Positions 7,887 through 16,286 of a stretch of DNA of 64,000 nt are shown here, one piece after another. The notes beneath the pieces were generated by a model. That model did not search any database, was not told the origin of the DNA, and saw only the letters and a list, made by a program, of their open reading frames with translations. Origin of the DNA: Ga0077555 sp031406575. GTDB taxonomy: Bacteria; Pseudomonadota; Alphaproteobacteria; Rhizobiales; Hyphomicrobiaceae. The DNA lies in assembly GCA_031406575.1 (NCBI GenBank), contig JANOHP010000133.1, forward strand, positions 4,094 to 68,093, given 5' to 3'. Made by a program: the position numbers and the translations under genes. The number at the start of each line of letters is the position of its first letter. Position 1 is the stretch's first letter.

Positions 7887-8876
7887 ATGGAGGCCCCAAT
7901 TCGCGACCACGGTGGCAATATCGACGCGGCGCGCGCCCGTTACGGGGGCACGGCTTGGATTGACCTTTCGACCGGCATCAATCGGGTGCCCTATCCTGTG
8001 CCAGCCCTGCCGAGCCACGCGTGGACGGCGCTGCCCACGCGCGCGGACGTGGCGGGCTTGGAAGCTGCGGCGCGTGCCGCCTATCGCACGCCCGCAGCCA
8101 TAACGGCGGTTGCGGGCGCTCAAGCGGCCATTCAGATGATCCCACGACTTTGCAATCCCGGTCATGCGCGCATTCTGGCGCCCACGTACAATGAGCATGC
8201 AGCGTCTTTGCGGGCGGCCGGTTGGACGGTGGAAGATGTCCCGGTGCTGTCGGATTTGGCGGGCGCGGATCTGGCCGTGGTGGTCAATCCCAACAATCCC
8301 GATGGCCAGTGTCACGCGCCACAGGCGTTGTTGAGCCTCGCCGCGCGGGTCGGACGGCTCGTGGTGGATGAGAGTTTCGTCGATCCCCGGCCTGACTTGT
8401 CCTTGGCGCCCTCCGCCGGCGCGGGAAACATTCTGGTGCTGCGGTCCTTCGGCAAATTCTACGGTTTGGCGGGTGTGCGGTTGGGATTCGTCATCGGGAA
8501 TGAGGCAGACATCAGCGCACTCGCCGAACTTGCGGGGCCGTGGCCCGTGTCCGGGACCGCAATATCGATTGGCCAAACCGCGTTGTCAGATCACGGCTGG
8601 GCCGAGGCGACGCGTGCGCGACTGCGCATCGATGCTGCGCGCCTGGACGACTTGGCCCGGTCGACAGGATGGACCGTCGCGGGCGGCGCGGAGTTGTTCC
8701 GCCTGTACGACGTGGGCAACGCTGCCCAGACCCAAGACCGCTTGGCGCGACACAGCATCTGGACGCGCGTCTTCCCCACGTCCAATCGATGGCTGAGGCT
8801 CGGCCTGCCAGGAACGCCCACCGAATGGGATCGCCTCACGGCGGCACTGCGAGAACATAAGTCGCTTTCCGCGTAG
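7887..8876 (+). CDS. cobC: Threonine-phosphate decarboxylase-like PLP enzyme of cobalamin synthesis
   Basis: A fold-type I aminotransferase-like protein of 329 residues. By homology to Salmonella CobD it decarboxylates L-threonine-O-3-phosphate to the aminopropanol phosphate used by CbiB; in P. denitrificans CobC and CobD act together. DHGGNIDAARARYG at the N-terminus is the CobC signature. NPNNPDGQ and the Lys190 motif RSFGKFYGLAGVRLGF mark the PLP site. The gene is last in its unit and is followed at once by a family-A palindromic repeat. Confidence 0.93.
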   Translation: MEAPIRDHGGNIDAARARYGGTAWIDLSTGINRVPYPVPALPSHAWTALPTRADVAGLEAAARAAYRTPAAITAVAGAQAAIQMIPRLCNPGHARILAPTYNEHAASLRAAGWTVEDVPVLSDLAGADLAVVVNPNNPDGQCHAPQALLSLAARVGRLVVDESFVDPRPDLSLAPSAGAGNILVLRSFGKFYGLAGVRLGFVIGNEADISALAELAGPWPVSGTAISIGQTALSDHGWAEATRARLRIDAARLDDLARSTGWTVAGGAELFRLYDVGNAAQTQDRLARHSIWTRVFPTSNRWLRLGLPGTPTEWDRLTAALREHKSLSA

Positions 8877-8880
8877 CAAG

Positions 8881-8960
8881 GTTGGGTCAAGGCCACTTGG
8901 CCGCGACCCGACATCCACGGTGTGCCGGGACATGTTGGGTCGCGCTGCGCTTGACCCAAC
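8881..8960. repeat. Palindromic intergenic repeat, family A, copy 3
   Basis: Begins GTTGGGTCAAGGCCACTTGG and ends CTTGACCCAAC. It lies between the convergent cobC and cobQ genes. The outer 11-bp ends are perfect inverted repeats. One base of the inner arm differs from copy 2 (GACCCGAC). Confidence 0.85.
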
Positions 8961-9010
8961 GCGACAACGGTTCGCCGAGCCTGCGACGCTCATCACGGGG
9001 AGAAAGTGAG

Positions 9011-10471
9011 TCACCTCGCCAGGGCGAGCAGGCCGTCGACGTCGAGATGCGCTTCGAGATGGGCCGCGAGCGCGTCGAGCGTGCGGTCTAGTCCTTCACC
9101 ATAACGGGTTGCCGAGGAAGCTGCGCCCAGCTGCTGCAGGAATGCGGAGCGAAAGCCGTCGTCGGCAAACAACCCGTGCAGATACGTTCCCATAATCCGG
9201 CAGTCGGGCGAGACGGCGCCTTCAGGCTCGTTGGCAACAGATGCGAAGGGCCGCGTGCGGGCTGGGCCGGTGGTTTTGCCGATGTGAATTTCATAAGCCT
9301 GGAGCGCAGCGCCCGTCGCCGTGTGTGTGCCGCTGGTTCGCGTCAATCGTTTGTCGGCGGTCATCTCGGTTTCGACATCGAGGAAGCCCAAGCCCGGTGT
9401 TTCGCCAGCCGGGCCTTCAATACCCTGGGGATCGCGGATGCTGCGGCCGAGCATCTGGTAGCCGCCGCAGATGCCGAGCACATGTCCGCCGCGCCTGATG
9501 TGGGCCATGAGGTCGATATCCCACCCCTGCGCCCGCAAAAACGCGAGATCGCCGCGTGTCGATTTCGATCCGGGCAGCACGACGAGCTGCGTATCGCCTG
9601 GGATCGCTTCCCCCGCCCGCACCAATGTCAGGTGAACGCCGGGTTCCTGCGCCAAGGGATCGAGATCATCGAAATTCGCGATGCGGAAAAATAGGAGCGC
9701 CGCAATTCGCAAACCGCCGTCACCGGCAACAGGCGCAGAACGCCGGCTCGCAAGATCGAGCGCATCCTCGGCGGGCAGTCTCGCAGCGTCCGCAAAATAC
9801 GGGAGAACGCCGAAACCGCGCCAGTTGGTGCGCGCTTCAATGGCTTTGTATCCCTCGTCGAAAAGCCGGGGATCGCCGCGAAACTTATTGATCACGAAGC
9901 CCGCGATCATCGCGGCATCAGCGGAGTCGAGAACCGCTTGCGTGCCCACGACCTGCGCGATGACGCCGCCACGATCGATGTCGCCGACCAAGATCACGGG
10001 CACATTCGCCGCGCGCGCAAATCCCATGTTGGCGATATCGCCGGTACGCAGATTGATTTCCGCAGGGCTCCCCGCGCCTTCGACAATGACGAGATCGACG
10101 CTCTGCTTCAGGCGAATGAAGCTTTCCAGCACCGCAACCATCAGCGTCGGCTTCAAGGCAGCATAATCGTGCGCTTTGACGGTAACGAGACGCCGGCCCT
10201 GCACGACGACTTGGGAACCGGTGTCACTTTCCGGTTTGAGCAGAACCGGATTCATGTCCGTATGCGGTGCGAGGCCGCACGCCAGCGCCTGCAACGCTTG
10301 CGCGCGTCCGATCTCGCCGCCGTCTTCGGTCACGGCCGCATTGTTCGACATGTTCTGCGGCTTGAAGGGTGCCACGCGCAGGCCGCGCGATCTGGCGGCC
10401 CGGCACAGACCCGCGACCAGCAGTGACTTGCCGACATTGGACCCGGCTCCCTGAATCATCAACGCCCGCAT
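9011..10471 (-). CDS. cobQ: Cobyric acid synthase (glutamine-hydrolysing)
   Basis: Amidates the b, d, e and g side chains of adenosyl-cobyrinic acid a,c-diamide using ATP and glutamine. The 486-residue protein has an N-terminal dethiobiotin-synthetase-like ATPase domain with GAGSNVGKS and the typical PFKPQNMSNNA. Its C-terminal class I-like glutaminase has the nucleophile in LGICGGYQMLG (Cys335) and a His in GTYLHGLF. It follows cobO on the minus strand with a 4-bp gap and is convergent with cobC. Confidence 0.96.
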   Translation of the reverse strand: MRALMIQGAGSNVGKSLLVAGLCRAARSRGLRVAPFKPQNMSNNAAVTEDGGEIGRAQALQALACGLAPHTDMNPVLLKPESDTGSQVVVQGRRLVTVKAHDYAALKPTLMVAVLESFIRLKQSVDLVIVEGAGSPAEINLRTGDIANMGFARAANVPVILVGDIDRGGVIAQVVGTQAVLDSADAAMIAGFVINKFRGDPRLFDEGYKAIEARTNWRGFGVLPYFADAARLPAEDALDLASRRSAPVAGDGGLRIAALLFFRIANFDDLDPLAQEPGVHLTLVRAGEAIPGDTQLVVLPGSKSTRGDLAFLRAQGWDIDLMAHIRRGGHVLGICGGYQMLGRSIRDPQGIEGPAGETPGLGFLDVETEMTADKRLTRTSGTHTATGAALQAYEIHIGKTTGPARTRPFASVANEPEGAVSPDCRIMGTYLHGLFADDGFRSAFLQQLGAASSATRYGEGLDRTLDALAAHLEAHLDVDGLLALAR

Positions 10472-10475
10472 GAGT

Positions 10476-11099
10476 TCAAAACTCGACGCCGGGTTGCGCT
10501 TTGATGCCGGACCGGAAGGGGTGTTTGATCAGGGTCATCTCCGTGACCAGATCGGCAATTTCGATCAGATCGTCTTTGGCATTGCGGCCCGTCAGCACGA
10601 CGTGCGTGAGAGGCGGTTTTTCTTCGCGCAGAAATCTCACGACCTCGGCGATGTCGAGATAATCGTAGCGCAGCGCGATGTTGATTTCATCCAGCAGAAC
10701 CAGTCGGAGTTCTGGATTGCGAATGAGCTCCTTGGCCTTTTCCCATCCCGCGCGGGCGGCCGCGATATCGCGGGCTTTGTCTTGTGTTTCCCAAGTGAAG
10801 CCTTCGCCCATCGCGTAAAATTGGCACAGGTGCGAAAAATGCCCCTCGATGAGCCGGCGCTCGCCGGTGTCCCAAGCGCCCTTGATGAACTGCATCACGG
10901 CGCAGGGCATTTCGTGGGCGATGCACCGCAGGATCATGCCGAACCCGGAGGATGATTTGCCTTTGCCCGCGCCCGTGTGGACGATGATCAGCCCCCTGTC
11001 GCCCGCTTTCGTGGCCATGATCTTGTCGCGCGCGGCCTTCTTCTTGGCCATTTTGACAGCGTGGCGGGCATTCTCTGGATCGGCGGGTTCGGTGGCCAT
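10476..11099 (-). CDS. cobO: Cob(I)yrinic acid a,c-diamide adenosyltransferase
   Basis: CobA/CobO-type corrinoid adenosyltransferase that adds the upper 5'-deoxyadenosyl ligand to Co(I). The 207-residue protein has the unusual P-loop HTGAGKGKSSSGFG near residues 42-55. It also has the QFIKGAWDTGERRL segment and the Walker-B-like LVLLDEINIALRY. Start at ATG 11099 fits the family length and has GGAAT upstream; the open frame further upstream overlaps the riboswitch and has no support. First gene of cobO-cobQ, divergent from the riboswitch-led operon. Confidence 0.95.
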   Translation of the reverse strand: MATEPADPENARHAVKMAKKKAARDKIMATKAGDRGLIIVHTGAGKGKSSSGFGMILRCIAHEMPCAVMQFIKGAWDTGERRLIEGHFSHLCQFYAMGEGFTWETQDKARDIAAARAGWEKAKELIRNPELRLVLLDEINIALRYDYLDIAEVVRFLREEKPPLTHVVLTGRNAKDDLIEIADLVTEMTLIKHPFRSGIKAQPGVEF

Positions 11100-11149
11100 C
11101 GTGGATTCCGTTGCTTGACAAGGGTGGCGATTGTTCCTCAAGTGAACGC

Positions 11150-11330
11150 GCACTGGTTCCTGTCTATGACAGGCGAAGAGGGAATGCGATAGGGAACGAC
11201 CCGAAGCGCTGCCGCCCCCGCGACCGTGACCGGAGAGGTCCCCCCAAGCCACTGGCCCGACGGCTGGGAAGGTGGGGGGATCGATGGGGAAACCCAGAAT
11301 CCGCAAGCCGGGAGACCTGCCAGAGCAAAC
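11150..11330 (+). promoter_or_regulatory. Cobalamin riboswitch 1 (upstream of DUF1636-cobW-cobN operon)
   Basis: Plus-strand conserved core of the AdoCbl riboswitch: AGGGAACGAC, then GCCGCCCCCGCGACCGTGA, then GCCACTGG, GGCTGGGAAGG, and the B12 box GCAAGCCGGGAGACCTGCC at 11303-11321. CTGG (11153-11156) and CCAG (11320-11323) may close the P1 stem. When bound by adenosylcobalamin it is expected to shut off the downstream biosynthetic operon. A TTGACA at 11115-11120 could be the -35 of its promoter, though no clear -10 follows. Boundaries are approximate. Confidence 0.92.
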
Positions 11331-11442
11331 GACTGAATACGGGCGGACGGGGTGTTCCGCGGCCGGTTGGCATGCGCTCTGCGTTCGATGTGTCCGCGCC
11401 GCCTCCTGTCCTGCCCATTGTATCGATGCATGGGACACGACG

Positions 11443-11802
11443 ATGAGCGCAACACTGCATGTCTGCATTACCTGCCGGGCCGGACAAGCCGTGCCCGAGG
11501 GAGAGGCGTGCGCCGGAAAACGCCTGCACGAGGCCGTGACGGCACTCGAGGCGCCACGAGGCGTCAGAATCGTTCCCGTCGAATGCCTCTCGGCTTGTTC
11601 GCAAGGATGCACCGTGGCGCTCAGTGCGCCCAGGCGATGGTCCTACGTCTACGGCCGGCTATCCGAAGCTGACGCCGCCGACATACTCGCGGGCGCTGCT
11701 GCGTATGCGGAAGCGCCCGACGGAATCGTGCCGTGGCGCCAACGCCCCGTGATTTTTCGCAAGCAGAGCCTTGCGCGCATTCCACCTCTGGAGCTGGCAT
11801 GA
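11443..11802 (+). CDS. DUF1636 Cys-rich protein of cobalamin operon
   Basis: A 119-residue soluble protein with four or five conserved cysteines: CITC near residues 7-10 and CLSACSQGC near 48-56. This is the C-x2-C...C-x3-C-x3-C layout of thioredoxin-like [2Fe-2S] or metal-binding proteins. DUF1636 members occur almost always in B12 operons, but their function is not established. It is the first gene after riboswitch 1 and overlaps cobW by 4 bp (ATGA), so a role in cobalt handling with CobW and CobN is a reasonable inference. Confidence 0.85.
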   Translation: MSATLHVCITCRAGQAVPEGEACAGKRLHEAVTALEAPRGVRIVPVECLSACSQGCTVALSAPRRWSYVYGRLSEADAADILAGAAAYAEAPDGIVPWRQRPVIFRKQSLARIPPLELA

Positions 11803-12833
11803 CTGATCTCGCCAAAATTCCCGTCACCATCATCACCGGCTTTCTGGGCGCAGGAAAAACCACGCTCGTGCGCCACCTGATGGCCAATCCATCGGGCAAG
11901 CGATTGGCCATCATCGTCAATGAATTCGGAACCCTGGGCATCGACGGTGATATTCTGAAATCGTGTGCCGACGACAACTGCCCGGTGGAAAACATCGTCG
12001 AACTGGCGAATGGCTGCATTTGCTGCACGGTCGCCGACGATTTCATTCCCACCATCGAGGCGCTGATGGCATTGCCCAAGCGACCCGATCACATTCTGAT
12101 CGAGACGTCGGGGTTGGCGCTTCCCAAACCGCTCTTGAAAGCCTTCGATTGGCCTGCGATCCGGTCGCGCATCACCGTCGATGGTGTGATCGCCGTTGCG
12201 GATGCGGAAGCCGTGGCGGCGGGGCGGTTTGCGCCCGATGTCGATGCGGTTGCCGCCCAACGCGCCGCCGATGAAAGTATCGATCACGAAACCCCGCTGT
12301 CGGAGGTGTTCGAAGATCAGATCGCGTGCGCCGACATCGTGCTGTTGTCGAAGGCTGATCTCGCGGGCGACGCTGGCGTGGCCGCCGCGCGCAGAGTGAT
12401 CGAGGCGGAAGCGCCGCGCGTCACGCGCATTCTTTCGATGACCGACGGTATCATCGATCCGCGCATCATTCTGGGCCTCGACGCTGCCGCCGAAAACGAT
12501 TTGGCCTCGCGTCCCTCCCATCACGATGGCGAAGACGAGCACGAACACGAGGATTTCGACAGCGTTGTGGTCGATCTGCCGGAGACGACCGATCCCGTGG
12601 CACTGGCTGAAGCGATCCGCCGGCTGGCGCGTGAACAGCACATTTTGCGCGTGAAGGGCTACGTCGCGGTCAAGGGCAAGCCCATGCGGTTGCTCGTCCA
12701 GGCCGTGGGCGAACGCGTGCGCAGCCAGTTCGACCGTCCTTGGGGGACGTTGCCCCGCCGGTCACAATTGGTGGTGATCGCGGAGCGCCATCATATCGAT
12801 CTGGCAGCAATCCGAGCGACGCTTGGAGCGTGA
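11799..12833 (+). CDS. cobW: CobW GTPase, cobalt metallochaperone
   Basis: G3E-family GTPase of 344 residues with a P-loop GFLGAGKTT (residues 14-22), the metal-binding CxCC motif NGCICCTV (Cys73, 75, 76) and a His/Asp/Glu-rich stretch HHDGEDEHEHED in the second half. CobW proteins have been reported to bind Co(II) with GTP and are thought to deliver cobalt to the aerobic chelatase. Location between DUF1636 and cobN fits: cobN starts 6 bp after its stop. Confidence 0.95.
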   Translation: MTDLAKIPVTIITGFLGAGKTTLVRHLMANPSGKRLAIIVNEFGTLGIDGDILKSCADDNCPVENIVELANGCICCTVADDFIPTIEALMALPKRPDHILIETSGLALPKPLLKAFDWPAIRSRITVDGVIAVADAEAVAAGRFAPDVDAVAAQRAADESIDHETPLSEVFEDQIACADIVLLSKADLAGDAGVAAARRVIEAEAPRVTRILSMTDGIIDPRIILGLDAAAENDLASRPSHHDGEDEHEHEDFDSVVVDLPETTDPVALAEAIRRLAREQHILRVKGYVAVKGKPMRLLVQAVGERVRSQFDRPWGTLPRRSQLVVIAERHHIDLAAIRATLGA

Positions 12834-12839
12834 TCGACC

Positions 12840-15800
12840 ATGCACGGCAGTTTCCGCGAGTCCTACGCGATCGACGAGACGGGGCAACCCTTCGATCTGG
12901 GGCAGACCCCAGCTGAGCTGATTGTCCTGTCGTTTTCGGACAGTGATCTGGGCGCGTTCGCGGCGGGCTGGCATCGCGCGAAGGGTACACTGCCAACGCT
13001 GCGGCTGGCCAACCTGGTGGCGCTGCGCCATCCGATGTCGATCGATATGTACATCGAGCGCACTCTGGCGGGCGCGAAAGGGATTCTCATTCGCTTGATC
13101 GGTGGCGAAAGTTACTGGCCCTACGGTTTGCAGCAGGTCTGCGAGTTCGCGCGCAGCACGGGTGTGGCGCTCGCCGTGTTGCCGGCGGATGGACGCGTGG
13201 ATCACAGGCTCGATGCCGTTTCCACGGTTCCGGTCGATGTCCTGCGCAGACTTGCGGTGCTGTGCGATACGGGTGGCGCGCAGGCGGCGCAGGCAGCACT
13301 CGCGGAAATGGCCGAGGCGGCAGGCTTCGCCGTGCGGCGCCTCGACATTCAAAGCACCATTCCCGAGTGCGGGTGGTACGACGCTGCCGTGGGCTCGATT
13401 GCCGAGCCGACCGAGGTTGCTCAACCGACCGTCGCAATCACATTCTATCGGTCCTATCTGACGGCAGCCGATACGGACCCGATCGATGCGCTGATTGCGG
13501 TCTTCAGGGCGCGCGGGTTCGGTGCCATCGGGCTGTTCGTGCCCTCTCTCAAAGCGGCCGGTGTCGAGGCGTGGATGCGCGATGCTTTGCAGCGCATGAC
13601 GCCTGTCGCCATCGTCAATACAACGGCCTTTTCCGCGCGCGGCGATGACGGCACGTCGCCACTCGATGGCGCGGGATGCCCCGTGTTCCAGGTGGCGCTG
13701 GCGACGGCGCGCAAGCGGGAGTGGGCCGCGTCGGAGCGCGGATTGTCCGCCGCAGATTTGGCCATGCATGTGGTGCTGCCGGAGGTCGACGGGCGCATTT
13801 TTGCCGGCGTCGTCAGCTTCAAATCACCGGGGAAACGCGATCCTGAATTGCAATACTCCCGGTTTGCCCATCGCGCCGATGCGGGTCGCGTGCAGGCGAT
13901 CGTGGATCGCGTGGTCGGGTGGCACCGATTGGCGGCGACGCAACCTCGAGACAGGCGCATTGCGCTGGTCTTGTCGACCTATCCGGGACGCGCCGATCAG
14001 ATGGCCCATGCCGTCGGTCTGGATGCGCTCGCATCAACCGAGGCCATCCTCGCTGATTTGGCGGCAGATGGGTATGCGGTCGGCAACGGCGATCAGTACC
14101 CTACCAGGGCAATTCAATCCACGACGTCGACCCCAGCCTCGACGTCACCCCCGCGGAGGCGGGGGCCTACGGCACGTCTCCGTGAATCGGCACCTCTATT
14201 TCGAGGTGTCGTGGGTGCCCGCCTGCGCGGGCATGACGTTGAGCATGAGGCTATGGTCCCGGGTCGCCCACAGGACGCCGATGAACTGACGCACCCCGAG
14301 TCACTCGCGAGCGCACTGTCTGCTGGAACGCTGAGTTGGCCGCTTTCGGCCTATCGGTCCGCGCTCCTGCGGTTGCCACAAACGCTGCAAGACGCGCTGG
14401 CGACTGCGTGGGGGCAGCCTGAAAACGATCCGGCGTTCCGCGAGGAGGCATTCCATTTTTCCGCCATCGAACGCGGACATGCGCTGGTGGCCCTTCAGCC
14501 CGAACGCGGCACCGTCGCGGAGCGCGATGGGGAGTATCATGACCTCGCGCGCACGCCGCGACACAGCTACGTCGCGTTTTATCTCTGGCTGCGGGCCCAG
14601 AGTATCCACGCCCTCGTGCACGTCGGCGCGCACGGAACGCTGGAATGGCTGCCGGGGAAATCAGTCGCGGTGTCAGCGCACTGCTGGCCGGATGCGCTGA
14701 CGGCGGATCTACCGGTGATCTATCCGTTCATCGTCAATGATCCCGGTGAAGCAGCCCAAGCCAAGCGGCGAATCGGCGCCGTCACGCTCGGGCACCTTCC
14801 ACCGCCGCAAATTGCCAGCTGCGTGCCTCAGGGCTTGCAGAACCTCGAGCGGCTGCTGGATGAGTATTCGACCGCCGACGGTTTGGATCCTGCGCGTCGA
14901 ACCCGATTGATCGGCTTGATCCGGGCAGAAGCGCAGAATTGCGGCGTCGACCAGGACCTGGGCCTGCCACTCGATGCCAGCACGATGGAAGCCATCATTC
15001 GCATCGACCGCTTCGTGTGCGACATCAAGGCGAGCCAATTCGGTGACGGCTTGCACGTCTATGGACGCGGTGCCGGCGAACGCGACGGCTTGCGCGCGGC
15101 GCTCGCGGGACAGCGTGTGGACGCGGGCCCGGCGGGCTCACCGTGGCGGGGGCGGTCGGATGTGGTGCCGACGGGGCGCAATCTCTACTCCGTCGATCCG
15201 CGCGCGGTTCCCTCACGCACGGCGCATGCTCAGGGGGTAAAGCTCGCCGAGGAGTTGGTGCGGCGCTACCTCCAAGATCACGGTGATTGGCCGCACGCCC
15301 TCGTGGTGGATTTGTGGGGATCGGCGACGATGCGCACGGCGGGTGAAGAGTTCGCGATGGCGCTGCATTTGGCCGGATTGGCGCCGCGCTGGGATGTCGG
15401 TTCGGACCGCGTCACGGGGTTCGAAATTCTGACGCTCACTGATTTGGGGCGGCCGCGCGTGGATGTGACGCTGCGCGTGTCGGGATTGTTCCGCGATGTG
15501 TTCCCGGGGCTCGCGCAACTCTTCGAGGCGGGCGTCGCAGCGCTGGCCGAAACCGATGAGAAAGTTGGCGATAACCCGTATGCCGTGCGCGTTTCCCGCG
15601 TGTTCGGGCCGCGTCCGGGGCATTATGGCGTGGGGATGGGGGCGGGCCTCGACGACTACAGCGCCGAAAGCCGCCATGCGCTCGGCGAGTCCTGGCTGGC
15701 GGGCTCGGAATGGACCATCGATTCAGCGGGTGGCGCGAACCGGGACCGGGCAGCCCTCGATGCGCGCGTTCTTGCGGCGGACGGTTTTGCCCATGTGCAG

Positions 15801-16286
15801 GATCTGGCGGAAACGGATCTGTTGCTGGCCTCCGATTACGCATCGCACGAAGGTGGGTTTGCGGCGGCGGTCGCGCGGTTGGGTGGACACGTCCCGGCGC
15901 TCTATCATGTCGATGCCTCGCGTCCCGATGCCCCGCAGGCCCGCACGTTGCCGGAAGAAATTGCGCGCGTGGTTCGCGCCCGCGCCGCCAATCCCGCTTG
16001 GGTCGGGGGCATGATGCGGCACGGGTTTCGCGGCGCGGCGGAACTGACGGCGACCCTCGATCATCTCGCCGCGTTCGCGCATTTGACGCGCAGCGTGCCG
16101 GGCCACCTGTTCGACCTCTATCATGACGCAACGCTTGGCCAATCCGACGTTGTCGCCTTCATGTCGGTTGAAAATCCCGCAGCCCTGGCAGCGCTACGTG
16201 GCCGGTTCACCGCTCTGCATGACGCCGGGCTATGGGTAACGCGGCGCAATTCCATCGCCTCGGCCCTCGGAGGCGCTGATGTCTGA
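12840..16286 (+). CDS. cobN: Cobaltochelatase subunit CobN, with embedded repeat-derived peptide
   Basis: Large (1148-residue) subunit of the ATP-dependent aerobic cobalt chelatase that inserts Co(II) into hydrogenobyrinic acid a,c-diamide together with two AAA+ subunits, neither of which is in this window. The N-terminus with IDLGQ-like FDLGQTPAELIVLS, and the central HVGAHGTLEWLPGK, identify the MgCh-H family. Residues about 423-467 do not look like CobN. They are Ser/Pro/Arg-rich and are encoded by a family-B palindromic repeat (14108-14240) that is also found outside genes. The flanks resume normal CobN sequence (AADGYAVGN before, SLASALSAGTLSWPLSAYR after) without a frameshift. It overlaps cobG by 8 bp. 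Confidence 0.95.
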   Translation: MHGSFRESYAIDETGQPFDLGQTPAELIVLSFSDSDLGAFAAGWHRAKGTLPTLRLANLVALRHPMSIDMYIERTLAGAKGILIRLIGGESYWPYGLQQVCEFARSTGVALAVLPADGRVDHRLDAVSTVPVDVLRRLAVLCDTGGAQAAQAALAEMAEAAGFAVRRLDIQSTIPECGWYDAAVGSIAEPTEVAQPTVAITFYRSYLTAADTDPIDALIAVFRARGFGAIGLFVPSLKAAGVEAWMRDALQRMTPVAIVNTTAFSARGDDGTSPLDGAGCPVFQVALATARKREWAASERGLSAADLAMHVVLPEVDGRIFAGVVSFKSPGKRDPELQYSRFAHRADAGRVQAIVDRVVGWHRLAATQPRDRRIALVLSTYPGRADQMAHAVGLDALASTEAILADLAADGYAVGNGDQYPTRAIQSTTSTPASTSPPRRRGPTARLRESAPLFRGVVGARLRGHDVEHEAMVPGRPQDADELTHPESLASALSAGTLSWPLSAYRSALLRLPQTLQDALATAWGQPENDPAFREEAFHFSAIERGHALVALQPERGTVAERDGEYHDLARTPRHSYVAFYLWLRAQSIHALVHVGAHGTLEWLPGKSVAVSAHCWPDALTADLPVIYPFIVNDPGEAAQAKRRIGAVTLGHLPPPQIASCVPQGLQNLERLLDEYSTADGLDPARRTRLIGLIRAEAQNCGVDQDLGLPLDASTMEAIIRIDRFVCDIKASQFGDGLHVYGRGAGERDGLRAALAGQRVDAGPAGSPWRGRSDVVPTGRNLYSVDPRAVPSRTAHAQGVKLAEELVRRYLQDHGDWPHALVVDLWGSATMRTAGEEFAMALHLAGLAPRWDVGSDRVTGFEILTLTDLGRPRVDVTLRVSGLFRDVFPGLAQLFEAGVAALAETDEKVGDNPYAVRVSRVFGPRPGHYGVGMGAGLDDYSAESRHALGESWLAGSEWTIDSAGGANRDRAALDARVLAADGFAHVQDLAETDLLLASDYASHEGGFAAAVARLGGHVPALYHVDASRPDAPQARTLPEEIARVVRARAANPAWVGGMMRHGFRGAAELTATLDHLAAFAHLTRSVPGHLFDLYHDATLGQSDVVAFMSVENPAALAALRGRFTALHDAGLWVTRRNSIASALGGADV
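14108..14240 (-). repeat. Family-B palindromic repeat embedded in cobN coding sequence
   Basis: Read on the minus strand this ~130-bp stretch gives CAACGTCATGCCCGC, then CCCACGACACCTCGAAA, then GGCCCCCGCC...GCGGGGGTGACGT, and ends near TTGAATTGCC. The same blocks occur in the same order at 32991-33146, outside any gene. Internal palindromes such as CCCCCGC/GCGGGGG are visible. The insertion adds roughly 45 codons to cobN without a stop. Exact ends are uncertain. Confidence 0.85.
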
